Source: Gordonia insulae
Lineage (GTDB): Bacteria > Actinomycetota > Actinomycetes > Mycobacteriales > Mycobacteriaceae
DNA: 64,000 nucleotides
Assembly: GCF_003855095.1 (NCBI RefSeq)
Contig: NZ_CP033972.1
Coordinates: 2,790,001 to 2,854,000 of the forward strand
Reading direction: 5' to 3'
A model generated the notes under the pieces. The model ran no database searches, was not told the DNA's origin, and was given only the letters and a program-made list of their open reading frames with translations. Positions 1 through 8,207 of this stretch are shown one piece after another. Position numbers and translations under genes: made by a program. The stretch's first letter is position 1, and each line of letters starts with the position of its first letter.

Positions 1-72
1 CAACACCTGTGCCCGTCCGATACCGCGTGCCGCCCCGGTGACCAGCGCGACTTTTCCTTCGACGCGTCCCAT
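1..72 (-). CDS. Short-chain dehydrogenase/reductase, N-terminal fragment (cut by window edge)
   Basis: The first 24 codons of a minus-strand gene are visible, starting at ATG 72-70. They read MGRVEGKVALVTGAARGIGR and onward, the classical SDR N-terminus with the TGxxxGxG NAD(P)-binding loop. The start overlaps the stop of the upstream SDR by one base (TGATG), so the two are translationally coupled. The GAARGIGRAQ form resembles mycofactocin-coupled SDRs, but the rest of the protein lies outside the window, so substrate and subfamily cannot be judged. Confidence 0.8.
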   Translation of the reverse strand, partial: MGRVEGKVALVTGAARGIGRAQVL

Positions 73-872
73 CACGACGCCTTCGCCACGAGGCCGGCGT
101 CCACCACGACGTTGGTGCCGGTGACGAAACGGGCTTCGTCGGACAGCAGGAACAGCACCGCGTTGCTGACATCGACCGCGTCCACCCAGCCGACCCCGAG
201 CAGGTTGCGGGCAGCGAGCGCCGTCTCGGCATCGTGTTCGCCCGGCTCCTCGAGGTCGGGCCGGAGCTTGGCGAACACCCGGTCGTTGAGGATCATCGAG
301 GTCCCCACCGAACCGGGGTGCACGGCGTTGACGCGAATACCACTCGCGCCCAGTTCGTTCGCCAAGGTCTGCGCCAGGCCCACGAGGCCGTGCTTGCTGG
401 CACAGTAGTGTGACGTCCCAGCCGATCCCTTGATGGCGTTGGTGGACCCGATCAGCACCACCGAGCCGCCGGAGACCAGATGCGGCACCGCTGCTTTGAC
501 GGTGTGCCAGGCGCCGGTCAGGTTGATGTCCAGCACGTGTCGCCACTCGTCATCGTCGATCTCCCATGATCGAGCCGCGGCGGGATAGACACCCGCGTTG
601 GCGACCACTGCGTCGAGGCGACCGAAGTGTTCGATGCCGCGATACACCGCCGAGGCCAGCTGATCGTAATCGCGGATGTCGGCGAATCCGGAGAAGCACT
701 CGCCACCGACCCAGTCGATCTCCTTCCCTGTCACGGCGAGATCGTCGGCAGCGGACTCCAGATCGATCGCGATGATCCGAGCGCCCTCGTCGGCGAGCCG
801 CACGCAGTGGCTTCTCCCCATTCCATTTGCAGCCCCGGTGACCAGGACGACCCGATCACAGAGGCGGTTCAC
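72..872 (-). CDS. Mycofactocin-coupled SDR family oxidoreductase
   Basis: This 266-residue protein is an NAD-dependent short-chain dehydrogenase. It shows the cofactor loop TGAANGMGRSH near residue 12, the NAG motif (VANAGVY) near residue 90, and the catalytic Ser and YxxxK (HYCASKHG) near residues 145-160. It ends with the ATFVTGTN-like VTGTNVVVDAGL segment. The long insertion after the first beta-strand and the NRxx...FRPDLE segment are typical of the mycofactocin-coupled, carveol-dehydrogenase-like subfamily (family knowledge), where NAD is held tightly and electrons pass to mycofactocin. The start is GTG at 872; no strong ribosome site precedes it. It is the upstream member of an SDR pair with the gene at the left edge. 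The alcohol substrate is unknown; proximity to steroid genes is only suggestive. Confidence 0.8.
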   Translation of the reverse strand: MNRLCDRVVLVTGAANGMGRSHCVRLADEGARIIAIDLESAADDLAVTGKEIDWVGGECFSGFADIRDYDQLASAVYRGIEHFGRLDAVVANAGVYPAAARSWEIDDDEWRHVLDINLTGAWHTVKAAVPHLVSGGSVVLIGSTNAIKGSAGTSHYCASKHGLVGLAQTLANELGASGIRVNAVHPGSVGTSMILNDRVFAKLRPDLEEPGEHDAETALAARNLLGVGWVDAVDVSNAVLFLLSDEARFVTGTNVVVDAGLVAKAS

Positions 873-1052
873 CGCGTTGTCCCACTGCAGATGTCCATGG
901 CGGCGACCCTAGGTGCCGCCCTGCGGCGCGGGCGCTGAGTCCTCCCGCTCAGTGGGCGACGGGACGAATCTCTCCCGGACAGCAGAACGCGGGTACACAT
1001 CCGAACTCGCGCGAGGCCCACGATGGCGACAACGCAACTCCAGGAGGTTGGT

Positions 1053-2110
1053 ATGACGATGGTTGCCGCCGACGCTGCCCCGCCGCGCTCCGCATCGGCC
1101 CGGGTCGCCCGGGTCATCGAGGAGACCCGGGACGCCACGTCGTTCGTGTTCACGGTGCCCGACGACCGTTCACACGATTTCGCCTATCGCCCTGGCCAGT
1201 TCCTGACCCTGCGCATCCCCAGCGATCGGGGCGGCTCGGTGGCGCGGTGCTATTCACTGTCGAGTTGCCCGGTCACCGACGCCGACCTGACGGTGACCGT
1301 CAAACGCACCGCCGGCGGCTACGGCTCCAACTGGCTGTGCGACAACATCTCCGAAGGGGATGTCATCGAGATCCTCCCCCGGCCGGGGTGTTCACACCCG
1401 AGTCTCCCGACCACGATCTGCTCCTGTGGGGCGCGGGCAGCGGAATCACGCCGTTGTTGTCGATCCTCACGACGTCGTTGGCGTCGGGCACCGGTCACGT
1501 GGCGCTGGTCTATGCGAATCGGGATGCGGACTCGATCATCTTCGCCGACGAACTGCGCGATCTCACAGCGCGTCATCCGGACCGGCTGACGGTGATCCAC
1601 TGGCTGGAGACGGCTCGGCAGCGACCTACGCCTGATCAGCTTGCGCAGCTGGGCGCGCCATTCTCCGAGCGACACTCATTCATCTGCGGCCCGGCCGGTT
1701 TCATGACGACTGTCCGGGAAGCATTGACCCGACTGAACGTTCCGCGATCACACGTACACGCCGAGGTCTTCACGTCACTGAGCGGCGATCCGTTCGTGGC
1801 GCCCGCACCCGCACCCGCACCCGAGACCCTCGACCCAGATGCGGCAACTGTGGAGATCGACACCGACGGCGCCAGCCACACGATCAGCTGGCCACGCTCA
1901 CAGAGCCTGCTGGAGGCGATGCTCGCACGTGGCCTCGACGTCCCGTTCTCCTGCCGCGAGGGCCGGTGTGGGACCTGCGCCGCTGTCGTGGTCGAGGGCG
2001 AGGTGGGGATGACCGACACCGGAGTCCTCGACGCCGACGACCTCGCCGACGGCTATGTACTCGCCTGCCAGTCGCGGCCGAACGGCCCCTTTGCCCGAAT
2101 CCGGTTCTGA
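1053..2110 (+). pseudogene. kshB: 3-ketosteroid 9-alpha-hydroxylase reductase (KshB-like), frameshifted
   Basis: Two overlapping frames together encode one KshB-like reductase of about 352 residues. The first frame holds the FAD-binding part (RPGQFLTLRIPS, ARCYSLSS, GGYGSNWLCDN). The second holds the NAD domain (GAGSGITPLLSI, CGPAGFM) and a C-terminal plant-type [2Fe-2S] domain (CREGRCGTC ... CQSRP). The break lies at the C5 run 1376-1380; one extra C gives the expected LPPAGVFTPES reading. KshB passes electrons from NADH to the oxygenase KshA, which hydroxylates ring carbon 9 of steroids. ATG 1053 follows AGGAGG at 1042-1047. No kshA is in the window. The lesion may be a homopolymer sequencing error; if real, this paralog is inactive. 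Confidence 0.85.
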
Positions 2111-2148
2111 CAACCCGAACTCCCACCGTCTGTGAAAGGACCATCTCT

Positions 2149-3108
2149 GTGCTGACCAGCTTTCGTCGTCGCACCGTCGTTCGAACCGCCGCTGCAACAC
2201 TGGCCATCGGCCTGGCCTCGACGGCCATCGGCGCGATCCCCACGGCGACTCCGGTCGCGTCCGCGGCACCTTCGGGTGCCGCGAGTTTGGGGATCTCGGC
2301 GGCCAACGCGCGTGACGTCGGCGGATATGCGACCCGAACCGGAGCCATCGTCGCGACCGGTGTGGTGTACCGCAGCAACGCCCTGAACACCGTCACCGAC
2401 CTCGACAAGCAGAAGCTCACCCGGCTGGGCATCACCCACATCATCGACGTCCGTTCGCCCAACGAGGCCGCCGCCAACCCCGACAACCTGCCACCCGCGC
2501 GCTACACCCCGCGGCCGATCTGGAACCCCGACGACGACTTCTACGTGAAGGTGAACCGCATCATCGGAGCCGGCCCCGTCGGGCAGCGCGAGGCACTCGG
2601 ATCCGGCAGGGCGGCACAGATGATGCGCGACTATTACCGCTGGATGGTCACCGACCCGGGTGCCCGGCACCAGATCGGGACAACGCTGCGCGACATCGCC
2701 ACCGCGACCACCCCCCTGCTCTATCACTGCACATCGGGCAAGGACCGTACCGGCCTTATCTCGGCCGTACTGCTCACCGCGCTCGGGGTACCCGAGCCGC
2801 TCGTGTATCGGGACTACCTCGCCTCCAACGAGCGCCTGGCCGCCGGGAACACAGCCCAGATGGCGGCGCTGGTCGACCACGGGCTTGTCACCGACCCATC
2901 GCTGTTCGCCCCGATCCTCGGTGTGCAGCGCGATTTCCTCGCGGCGTCGTTCGACCAGATCCGACGCTCCTACGGCTCCTTCGGTCGCTATCTGACACGT
3001 GGGCTCGGGCTCGATGCGTCCACCATGAAGGCGCTGTCGGCCACGATGCTCAGGCGCGGTGCCGCGCCCACGCCGAGCTTCCCGCTGGGCACCGGCAGCG
3101 CGAACTGA
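2149..3108 (+). CDS. Secreted tyrosine-protein phosphatase (PtpB/DSP-like, Y_phosphatase3 family)
   Basis: A 319-residue protein starts at GTG 2149, eight bases after GAAAGGA. Residues 1-40 form a signal peptide: RRR near the start, a hydrophobic stretch, then AXA-type ASAAP. The mature part begins with NARDVGGY, the substrate-recognition signature of the family, then VYRSNAL and IDVRSPNEA. The P-loop is HCTSGKDRTG at residues 193-202, with Cys194 as nucleophile and Arg200 binding phosphate. This is the same signature class as M. tuberculosis PtpB (HCFAGKDRTG), a phosphotyrosine and phosphoinositide phosphatase. It sits between the kshB paralog and kstD, with 38 bases to the former. A steroid role is not implied by sequence. 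Confidence 0.85.
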   Translation: MLTSFRRRTVVRTAAATLAIGLASTAIGAIPTATPVASAAPSGAASLGISAANARDVGGYATRTGAIVATGVVYRSNALNTVTDLDKQKLTRLGITHIIDVRSPNEAAANPDNLPPARYTPRPIWNPDDDFYVKVNRIIGAGPVGQREALGSGRAAQMMRDYYRWMVTDPGARHQIGTTLRDIATATTPLLYHCTSGKDRTGLISAVLLTALGVPEPLVYRDYLASNERLAAGNTAQMAALVDHGLVTDPSLFAPILGVQRDFLAASFDQIRRSYGSFGRYLTRGLGLDASTMKALSATMLRRGAAPTPSFPLGTGSAN

Positions 3109-3130
3109 CACTCCTCTGGCGCTCCATTTC

Positions 3131-3144
3131 TGTAACGTGTTCTA
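3131..3144. promoter_or_regulatory. KstR operator 1 upstream of kstD
   Basis: TGTAACGTGTTCTA fits the mycobacterial KstR consensus TnnAACnnGTTnnA exactly. It lies 45 bases before the kstD start and is followed by a second box. Confidence 0.8.
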
Positions 3145-3151
3145 ATTCAGG

Positions 3152-3165
3152 TAGAACACGTTGCA
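3152..3165. promoter_or_regulatory. KstR operator 2 upstream of kstD
   Basis: TAGAACACGTTGCA also fits TnnAACnnGTTnnA. The two boxes are centred 21 bases apart, about two helical turns, so two KstR dimers could bind the same DNA face. Confidence 0.75.
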
Positions 3166-3189
3166 CCCGCGGCGCACGAAGGGACTTCC

Positions 3190-4932
3190 ATGGCCGGCGC
3201 GACCGAACCAGCAGATCAGCACACCAGCACCACCCCCGAGACCTACGACGTGGTGGTCGTCGGCGCCGGCGCGGCCGGGCTCAGCGCCGCCATCACCGCG
3301 GCCGCGAGCGGCCTGAAGACCGTCATCATCGAGAAGTCCCCGTACTGGGGCGGCTCGACGTCACGCTCGGGCGGTGGTGTCTGGATTCCGAACAACTCCG
3401 TGCTCAAGCGCGACGGCGTGGACGACACCGTCGACAAGGCGCGCGAGTACGTGCACGCCATCATCGGTGAGCACGCGCCGGCCGAGCGCATCGACGCCTA
3501 CATCGACCGTGGTCCCGAGGCGCTGGACTTCCTGATGAAGAACGCCCCGCTCGACCTCGAGTGGGTGAAGAACTACTCCGACTACTACCCGGAGGCTCCC
3601 GGCGGACGCCTCGGTGGCCGGTCCGTCGAGCCCCGCCCCTTCGACGCCCGTCGACTCGGCGACGATCTCAAGACCCTGCATCCGCAATACACCAAGGCGC
3701 CGCTGAACATGGTGGTGCTGCAGTCGGACTACCGCTGGCTCAACACCGGCCTCCGCCATTGGCGGGGTCCGCTGCGCATGGCCAAGGTCGGCAGCCGCTT
3801 CTTCTGGGCACGGTCGCGGGGCAAGAAGCTCATCGCCATGGGTGCGGCTCTGGCCGCCGAACTCCTGCTCGGTGTCCGTCAGCTCGGCGTACCGCTGAAG
3901 CTGAACACCGGCCTGACCGACCTGATCACCGAGGACGGCCGGGTCGTCGGCGTGATCGCCGAATCCGACGGCACCACGTTCCCCATCCATGCGCGCCGCG
4001 GCGTCATCCTGGCGTGCGGCGGGTTCGAGAACAACCCCGAGATGCGACGCAAATACCAGCGCGACCCCATCGGCTCGGACTGGACGACGGGCGCTCCGTC
4101 GAACACGGGCGACGGCATCAACGCCGGCCTGAAGATCGGTGCGTCGGTGTCGTTGATGGACGACTCGTGGTGGGGCCCGACCATCCCACTTCCGCGTGGG
4201 CCGTGGTTCGCGCTGTCCGAACGCGCGGTGCCCGGCACCTTCATGGTGAACGAGCGCGGCGAGCGTTTCATGAACGAATCGCTTCCCTATGTCGAGGCCG
4301 TCCACCAGATGTACGGCGGCGAGTTCGGCCACGGCGACGGGCCCGGCGAGAACGTGCCGGCCTGGCTGATCATGGATCAGACCTGCCGCAACCGCTACCT
4401 CTTCGCCGGCATCAATGCGCGCCAACCGCTTCCGAAGAAGTGGTTCGAGTCGGGTGTGGTCGTCAAGGCCGACACGATCGCCGAACTCGCGGAGAAGACC
4501 GGCCTTCCGGGCGATGCCCTGTCGGCGACGACCGCACGTTTCAACGGATTCGCCCGCTCCGGCGTCGACGCCGATTTCGGCCGCGGCACAAGCGGTTACG
4601 ACCACTACTACGGCGACATCACGAACAAGCCCAACCCCAGCCTCGGTGCACTCACCAAGGCCCCGTACTACGCCGTCAAGATGGTGCCCGGAGACCTCGG
4701 GACCAAGGGCGGTCTCGAGACCGACGCCGCCGGTAGGGCATTGCGTGCCGACGGATCGGTCATCGAGGGCCTGTATGCGGCCGGCAACACCAGCGCGCCG
4801 GTCATGGGCCACACCTACGCCGGCCCCGGCGCCACCATCGGTCCCGCGCTCGTCTTCGGATATCTCGCCGCCCTCGACGCCGCGGCGAAGACCGAGACCG
4901 CTACACCGTCCACCAGCAGCACAGGAGCCTGA
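3190..4932 (+). CDS. kstD: 3-ketosteroid delta-1-dehydrogenase
   Basis: This 580-residue flavoprotein inserts the C1-C2 double bond into ring A of 3-ketosteroids, a step in opening the steroid nucleus. An N-terminal FAD-binding motif GAGAAG lies at residues 25-30, followed by the EKSPYWGGSTSRSGGGVWIP block found in KstD enzymes. The C-terminal block APVMGHTYAGPGATIGPA contains the family's active-site Tyr (Tyr543) and Gly547. The start ATG follows GAAGGGAC. Length is close to M. tuberculosis KstD (Rv3537, about 563 residues). It is followed after five bases by hsd4B, the same gene order as Rv3537-Rv3538. Two KstR boxes upstream point to derepression by steroid CoA thioesters. Confidence 0.95.
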   Translation: MAGATEPADQHTSTTPETYDVVVVGAGAAGLSAAITAAASGLKTVIIEKSPYWGGSTSRSGGGVWIPNNSVLKRDGVDDTVDKAREYVHAIIGEHAPAERIDAYIDRGPEALDFLMKNAPLDLEWVKNYSDYYPEAPGGRLGGRSVEPRPFDARRLGDDLKTLHPQYTKAPLNMVVLQSDYRWLNTGLRHWRGPLRMAKVGSRFFWARSRGKKLIAMGAALAAELLLGVRQLGVPLKLNTGLTDLITEDGRVVGVIAESDGTTFPIHARRGVILACGGFENNPEMRRKYQRDPIGSDWTTGAPSNTGDGINAGLKIGASVSLMDDSWWGPTIPLPRGPWFALSERAVPGTFMVNERGERFMNESLPYVEAVHQMYGGEFGHGDGPGENVPAWLIMDQTCRNRYLFAGINARQPLPKKWFESGVVVKADTIAELAEKTGLPGDALSATTARFNGFARSGVDADFGRGTSGYDHYYGDITNKPNPSLGALTKAPYYAVKMVPGDLGTKGGLETDAAGRALRADGSVIEGLYAAGNTSAPVMGHTYAGPGATIGPALVFGYLAALDAAAKTETATPSTSSTGA

Positions 4933-4937
4933 TCACC

Positions 4938-5801
4938 GTGCCCATCGATCCATCCATCGCCGTCGGCGCCGATCTCGGCGAGGTCTCGTTCGAATGGTCG
5001 GCCTCCGACGTCGCGCTCTATCACCTCGCCATCGGCGCTGCGGCGGACCCGATGGATGCTGCGGGACTCGCCTATGTCGACGACGTCGCGCCGAAGGTGC
5101 TGCCGTCCTTCGCCACCGTCGCGGCGTCGTTCCATGCCACCGAGCCGCCGAAGGTCTCGTTCCCGGGCATCGACATCGACCTGGCCAAGGTGGTGCACGG
5201 CAGCCAGCAGGTGACCGCGCACCGACCGCTGTCGGCCGGCGGCAAGGCCACCACGCGCACCACGATCGTCGAGGTGCAGGACAAGGGATCGGCCGCGGTG
5301 ATCATCCAGGAATCGGTGACTTCCGACGACGCCGGAGAACCCCTGTGGACGGCACGTTCGTCGATCTTCGCGAAGGGTGAGGGCGGCTTCGGTGGCGAAC
5401 GCGGATCATCGAGCAAGGTGCACTACCCCGATCGTGCACCGGACCACCGACTCGCGGTGCCGACCCTGCCGCAGCAAGCGCTGCTGTACCGCCTGTGCGG
5501 GGACCGCAATCCGCTGCACAGCGACCCCGAGTTCGCTGCGGGAGCCGGTTTTCCTCGCCCCATCCTGCACGGACTCTGCACCTACGGCACGGTGTGCCGG
5601 GCGGTCACCGACGCCGTACTCGATGGTGACGTGACCGCGGTCCGCGACTATTCGGCATCGTTCGCAGGAGTGGTGTTCCCCGGCGAGACGTTGAACGTGA
5701 CCGTCTGGGATCAGGGCGAGCAGCTCCTCGTCACCGCCACCGTCGCCGACCGCGACGACGCGCCCGCCCTGGGCAACGTCGTCCTCGGCGTCGCACGCTG
5801 A
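4938..5801 (+). CDS. hsd4B: Steroid side-chain enoyl-CoA hydratase, MaoC/hydratase-2 type (Hsd4B/ChsH3-like)
   Basis: A 287-residue double hot-dog hydratase starts at GTG 4938, five bases after the kstD stop and behind AGGAG at 4922. The C-terminal half carries the hydratase-2 signature GDRNPLHSDPEFAAGAGFPRPILHG with catalytic Asp and His. In M. tuberculosis the adjacent Rv3538 (Hsd4B/ChsH3) hydrates steroid enoyl-CoA intermediates during side-chain beta-oxidation; length and synteny with kstD match. It should be co-transcribed with kstD and thus KstR-controlled. It ends seven bases from the convergent TetR gene. Paralogous peroxisomal-type MaoC hydratases cannot be excluded by motif alone. 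Confidence 0.88.
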   Translation: MPIDPSIAVGADLGEVSFEWSASDVALYHLAIGAAADPMDAAGLAYVDDVAPKVLPSFATVAASFHATEPPKVSFPGIDIDLAKVVHGSQQVTAHRPLSAGGKATTRTTIVEVQDKGSAAVIIQESVTSDDAGEPLWTARSSIFAKGEGGFGGERGSSSKVHYPDRAPDHRLAVPTLPQQALLYRLCGDRNPLHSDPEFAAGAGFPRPILHGLCTYGTVCRAVTDAVLDGDVTAVRDYSASFAGVVFPGETLNVTVWDQGEQLLVTATVADRDDAPALGNVVLGVAR

Positions 5802-5808
5802 CCCCGAC

Positions 5809-6387
5809 TCACGTCGTCGGCAGTTGAGCAACCAACGCCGATAGCTCGTCGTCGGTGGGCACGCTTCGGGCGAAGATGATGCGGTAGAGCAGGAAGCCTG
5901 CCCAGCTGTCGAGGACGACGTCGATCGGCAGTGCGGCAGGCAATTCCGATCGCAGGACCCCACGCCGCAGGATCTCCGCTCCCGGCTCGAATCGTGCCCG
6001 GACGATCTCGCGGATCTCGACCTGACCGGCTTCGCCGCGTTCCGCGAGAGCTCCCGCCACCACGGACGGGCCGCCGAGCAGGGTCAGCGTATGCCTCAGG
6101 TCACGCAGATACGTCATCGCATCCTCACGGACGGATCCCGTGTCGGGCGTCGGCGGCGCGGCGAGATCCGCGGCAAAGGCGTCGGTGATGACGGCGGCCT
6201 TCGTCGACCAACGCCGGTACAGCGATGCCTTGCCCACTCCCGCTCGGGCGGCGATCGCTTCCATCGTCACCTGGTGATAGCCCAGCTCGTCGATGAGCTG
6301 GCGCGTCGCACCCAGGATCTTGTCGCCGACCGCTTCGTCGCGCGGCCGGCCTCGCCCGCGCGGACGTCCCGTCTCGTTGTCGGTCAT
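5809..6387 (-). CDS. TetR-family transcriptional regulator
   Basis: A 192-residue repressor starts at ATG 6387 behind GGGAGG. Residues 20-65 form the TetR helix-turn-helix (ILGATRQLIDELGYHQVTMEAIAARAGVGKASLYRRW). The C-terminal part is the common TetR_C ligand domain with no recognised ligand. It is divergent from the SDR at 6501, so that gene is the probable target. In the 113-base gap, AACG (6424-6427) and CGTT (6436-6439), with AT-rich flanks on both sides, form a weak dyad around 6417-6444 that could be the operator. Confidence 0.85.
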   Translation of the reverse strand: MTDNETGRPRGRGRPRDEAVGDKILGATRQLIDELGYHQVTMEAIAARAGVGKASLYRRWSTKAAVITDAFAADLAAPPTPDTGSVREDAMTYLRDLRHTLTLLGGPSVVAGALAERGEAGQVEIREIVRARFEPGAEILRRGVLRSELPAALPIDVVLDSWAGFLLYRIIFARSVPTDDELSALVAQLPTT

Positions 6388-6500
6388 ACCCGCCCTCCCG
6401 ATCACCGCCCTCCGGAATATCGGAACGTGGCGTCTCGTTAATATGACTGTACGACCCGCCGACGGGACGGGCCGACCTTTCACGAAAGAAGGTTCGCACC

Positions 6501-7286
6501 ATGACTGCTCGATTCACCGACAAGGTAGTGCTCATCACGGGCGCGGGTTCGGGGCTCGGCCGGGCCACCGCGACACAGGTCGCCGGCGAAGGCGCCGCCC
6601 TGGCACTGGTGGACGTCGACGAGAAGGGGCTCGCCGACACCGCCGCGGCGATCAGTGAGGTCGCATCCGGCGCGAAGGTGATCCAGATCGTCGCCGACGT
6701 CTCCGACGAGGACGCCGTGCGGCGCTATGTCGACCAGACCGTCGAGACCTTCGGCCGCATCGACGGCTTCTTCAACAACGCCGGCATCGAGGGGAAACAG
6801 AACCTCACCGAGGACTTCGGCAGTGACGAGTTCGACAAGGTGGTCTCCATCAACCTGCGCGGGGTGTTCCTCGGCCTGAAGCACGTACTCGCGGTGATGA
6901 AGGAGCAGGGCGCGGGCAACGTCGTGAACACCGCGTCCGTCGGCGGGATCCGCGGCGTCGGCAACCAGTCCGGTTACGCGGCCGCCAAACACGGCGTGGT
7001 GGGACTGACCCGCAACTCGGGTATCGAGTACGGACAGTTCGGCGTGACGGTCAAGGCCATCGCCCCCGGAGCGATCATGACCCCGATGGTCGAGGGCTCC
7101 CTCAAGCAGATCGACCCCGACAACTGGGAGGACGTCGGCCGCGAATTCGTCAGCGTGAACCCGATGAAGCGCTTCGGACGTCCCGACGAGGTCGGCCACC
7201 TGGTCGCGTTCCTGCTCTCCGACCAGGCGTCGTTCATCAATGCCACCGTCATCCCGATCGACGGCGGACAGTCCGAGAAGTACTGA
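6501..7286 (+). CDS. SDR family NAD(P)-dependent oxidoreductase
   Basis: This 261-residue classical SDR has the cofactor motif TGAGSGLG near residue 14, NNAG near residue 90, catalytic Ser in NTASVGG near 140, and YAAAKHG (Tyr/Lys) near 155. An acidic DVDE after the second strand favours NAD over NADP. The start follows GAAAGAAGG. It is divergent from the TetR gene at 5809-6387 and downstream of the kstD-hsd4B block. Sequence is of the cyclohexanol/levodione-dehydrogenase-like type, acting on a ring alcohol or ketone, but the substrate is not known. Confidence 0.85.
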   Translation: MTARFTDKVVLITGAGSGLGRATATQVAGEGAALALVDVDEKGLADTAAAISEVASGAKVIQIVADVSDEDAVRRYVDQTVETFGRIDGFFNNAGIEGKQNLTEDFGSDEFDKVVSINLRGVFLGLKHVLAVMKEQGAGNVVNTASVGGIRGVGNQSGYAAAKHGVVGLTRNSGIEYGQFGVTVKAIAPGAIMTPMVEGSLKQIDPDNWEDVGREFVSVNPMKRFGRPDEVGHLVAFLLSDQASFINATVIPIDGGQSEKY

Positions 7287-7302
7287 CCACTCAGAGGCGG
7301 GT

Positions 7303-7339
7303 GCGCACCGGACGTGGCGTGCACCACACCCCGGTGCGC
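7303..7339 (+). terminator. Hairpin downstream of the SDR gene
   Basis: GCGCACCGG at 7303-7311 pairs perfectly with CCGGTGCGC at 7331-7339, 17 bases after the SDR stop. There is no clear T-run, as is common for high-GC actinobacteria. Confidence 0.5.
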
Positions 7340-7434
7340 GTTCACCCGGCACCGATCGCCGGGCAGTAGTCTCGACGCGGACAAATCCGCCATCAGCTGC
7401 CGCCCGCCGATCGGGCCTCCCGCTAGGAGATCTC

Positions 7435-7869
7435 ATGAGTGACTCGCTGCTGTCCCTGCTCGACACCGACCGCGCCGGAGTGGTCGGCGACCTCGCCGTC
7501 GTGATCGACGCCGAGGTGTCTGATCAAAAGGGATTGAGCGGTGCCGCGGTGAAGACCGCGTATGCGGCGGCTCAGAAGGTCAAGCCCGGCGTCGTGAAGT
7601 CGGCGACGGACAAGATGCTCCCGGACTTCCTGAGCGCCCTGCAGCCACTGTGGGATTCGAAGCCGGCCGGCGTGGCGTTCGGCGATCACCTCGTGGCCAA
7701 CAGCGATACGGCGGCCGAGGCCTTGCTGACGGTGACCGACGACCAGGCGTCGACGGCCAAGCCGGCGCTGGCGAAGGCCTACAACTCGTTGCGCGGTAAG
7801 GCGAAAGGCTATGTCGTCGCGGCACTGCCCAGGGTCGGCGCCGCGATCGAGAAGCACGCCGCCCGCTAG
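7435..7869 (+). CDS. Conserved actinobacterial protein of unknown function
   Basis: A 144-residue, mainly helical, alanine-rich soluble protein starts at ATG 7435 behind AGGAGA. No signal peptide or membrane segment is visible and no catalytic motif stands out. It begins MSDSLLSLLDTDRAGVVGDLAVVIDAEVSD and contains a VKTAYAAAQKVKPG segment. It resembles a short family conserved in mycobacteria and relatives that lacks a known function (recalled, not checked). It stands alone between two terminator-like hairpins. Confidence 0.75.
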   Translation: MSDSLLSLLDTDRAGVVGDLAVVIDAEVSDQKGLSGAAVKTAYAAAQKVKPGVVKSATDKMLPDFLSALQPLWDSKPAGVAFGDHLVANSDTAAEALLTVTDDQASTAKPALAKAYNSLRGKAKGYVVAALPRVGAAIEKHAAR

Positions 7870-7882
7870 GGCGACCTGCTCG

Positions 7883-7906
7883 CCTCTGCGGCCTACGCCG
7901 CAGAGG
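7883..7906. terminator. Bidirectional hairpin between convergent genes
   Basis: CCTCTGCGG (7883-7891) and CCGCAGAGG (7898-7906) form a perfect nine-pair stem with a six-base loop. It lies 13 bases after the stop of the 7435-7869 gene and overlaps the stop codon of the small minus-strand gene. Confidence 0.65.
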
Positions 7907-8033
7907 TCACGATGAGCAGCAGGCCGACGACGACCGCGACGAGAGCCGCGAGCATCGACAGCACACGCCATACGTGCACACGCGTCGGTGAGTAGTCGGT
8001 ACCTTGTGAAGAGGCGACCTGGGGTGAGGCCAT
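7893..8033 (-). CDS. Small single-pass membrane protein, 46 residues
   Basis: An uninterrupted short frame runs from ATG 8033-8031 to TAG 7895-7893. It encodes a hydrophilic N-terminus (MASPQVASSQGTDYSPTR) and one hydrophobic helix at about residues 22-43 (WRVLSMLAALVAVVVGLLLI). GAGAG lies about four bases before the ATG. The clean domain split, the ribosome site and the hairpin at its end support a real small protein; its role is unknown. Confidence 0.6.
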   Translation of the reverse strand: MASPQVASSQGTDYSPTRVHVWRVLSMLAALVAVVVGLLLIVTSAA

Positions 8034-8207
8034 GATCTCTCACTTTCGGTTGTCCGGATCCCGTCGACCCGGTGGGTGGCGATCCCCCGCTTCTGTTACT
8101 GCAGTGATAAATGTGTCACATGTTGCGCTCAGGTTGGGGTCGCCGACACCGCGTGTCTCGGTCACGAAAAGGCAACACCCGCGCCGCGGATCTGATGAGG
8201 TGAGGCG

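Noticed and set aside
970..985. Possible KstR box before the kshB paralog (AGAACGCGGGTA)
   Set aside because: The second half site is GGG instead of GTT, so the pattern fails.
3361..4812. Open frame of 483 codons opposite kstD
   Set aside because: No domain; complete antisense overlap with a well-supported enzyme.
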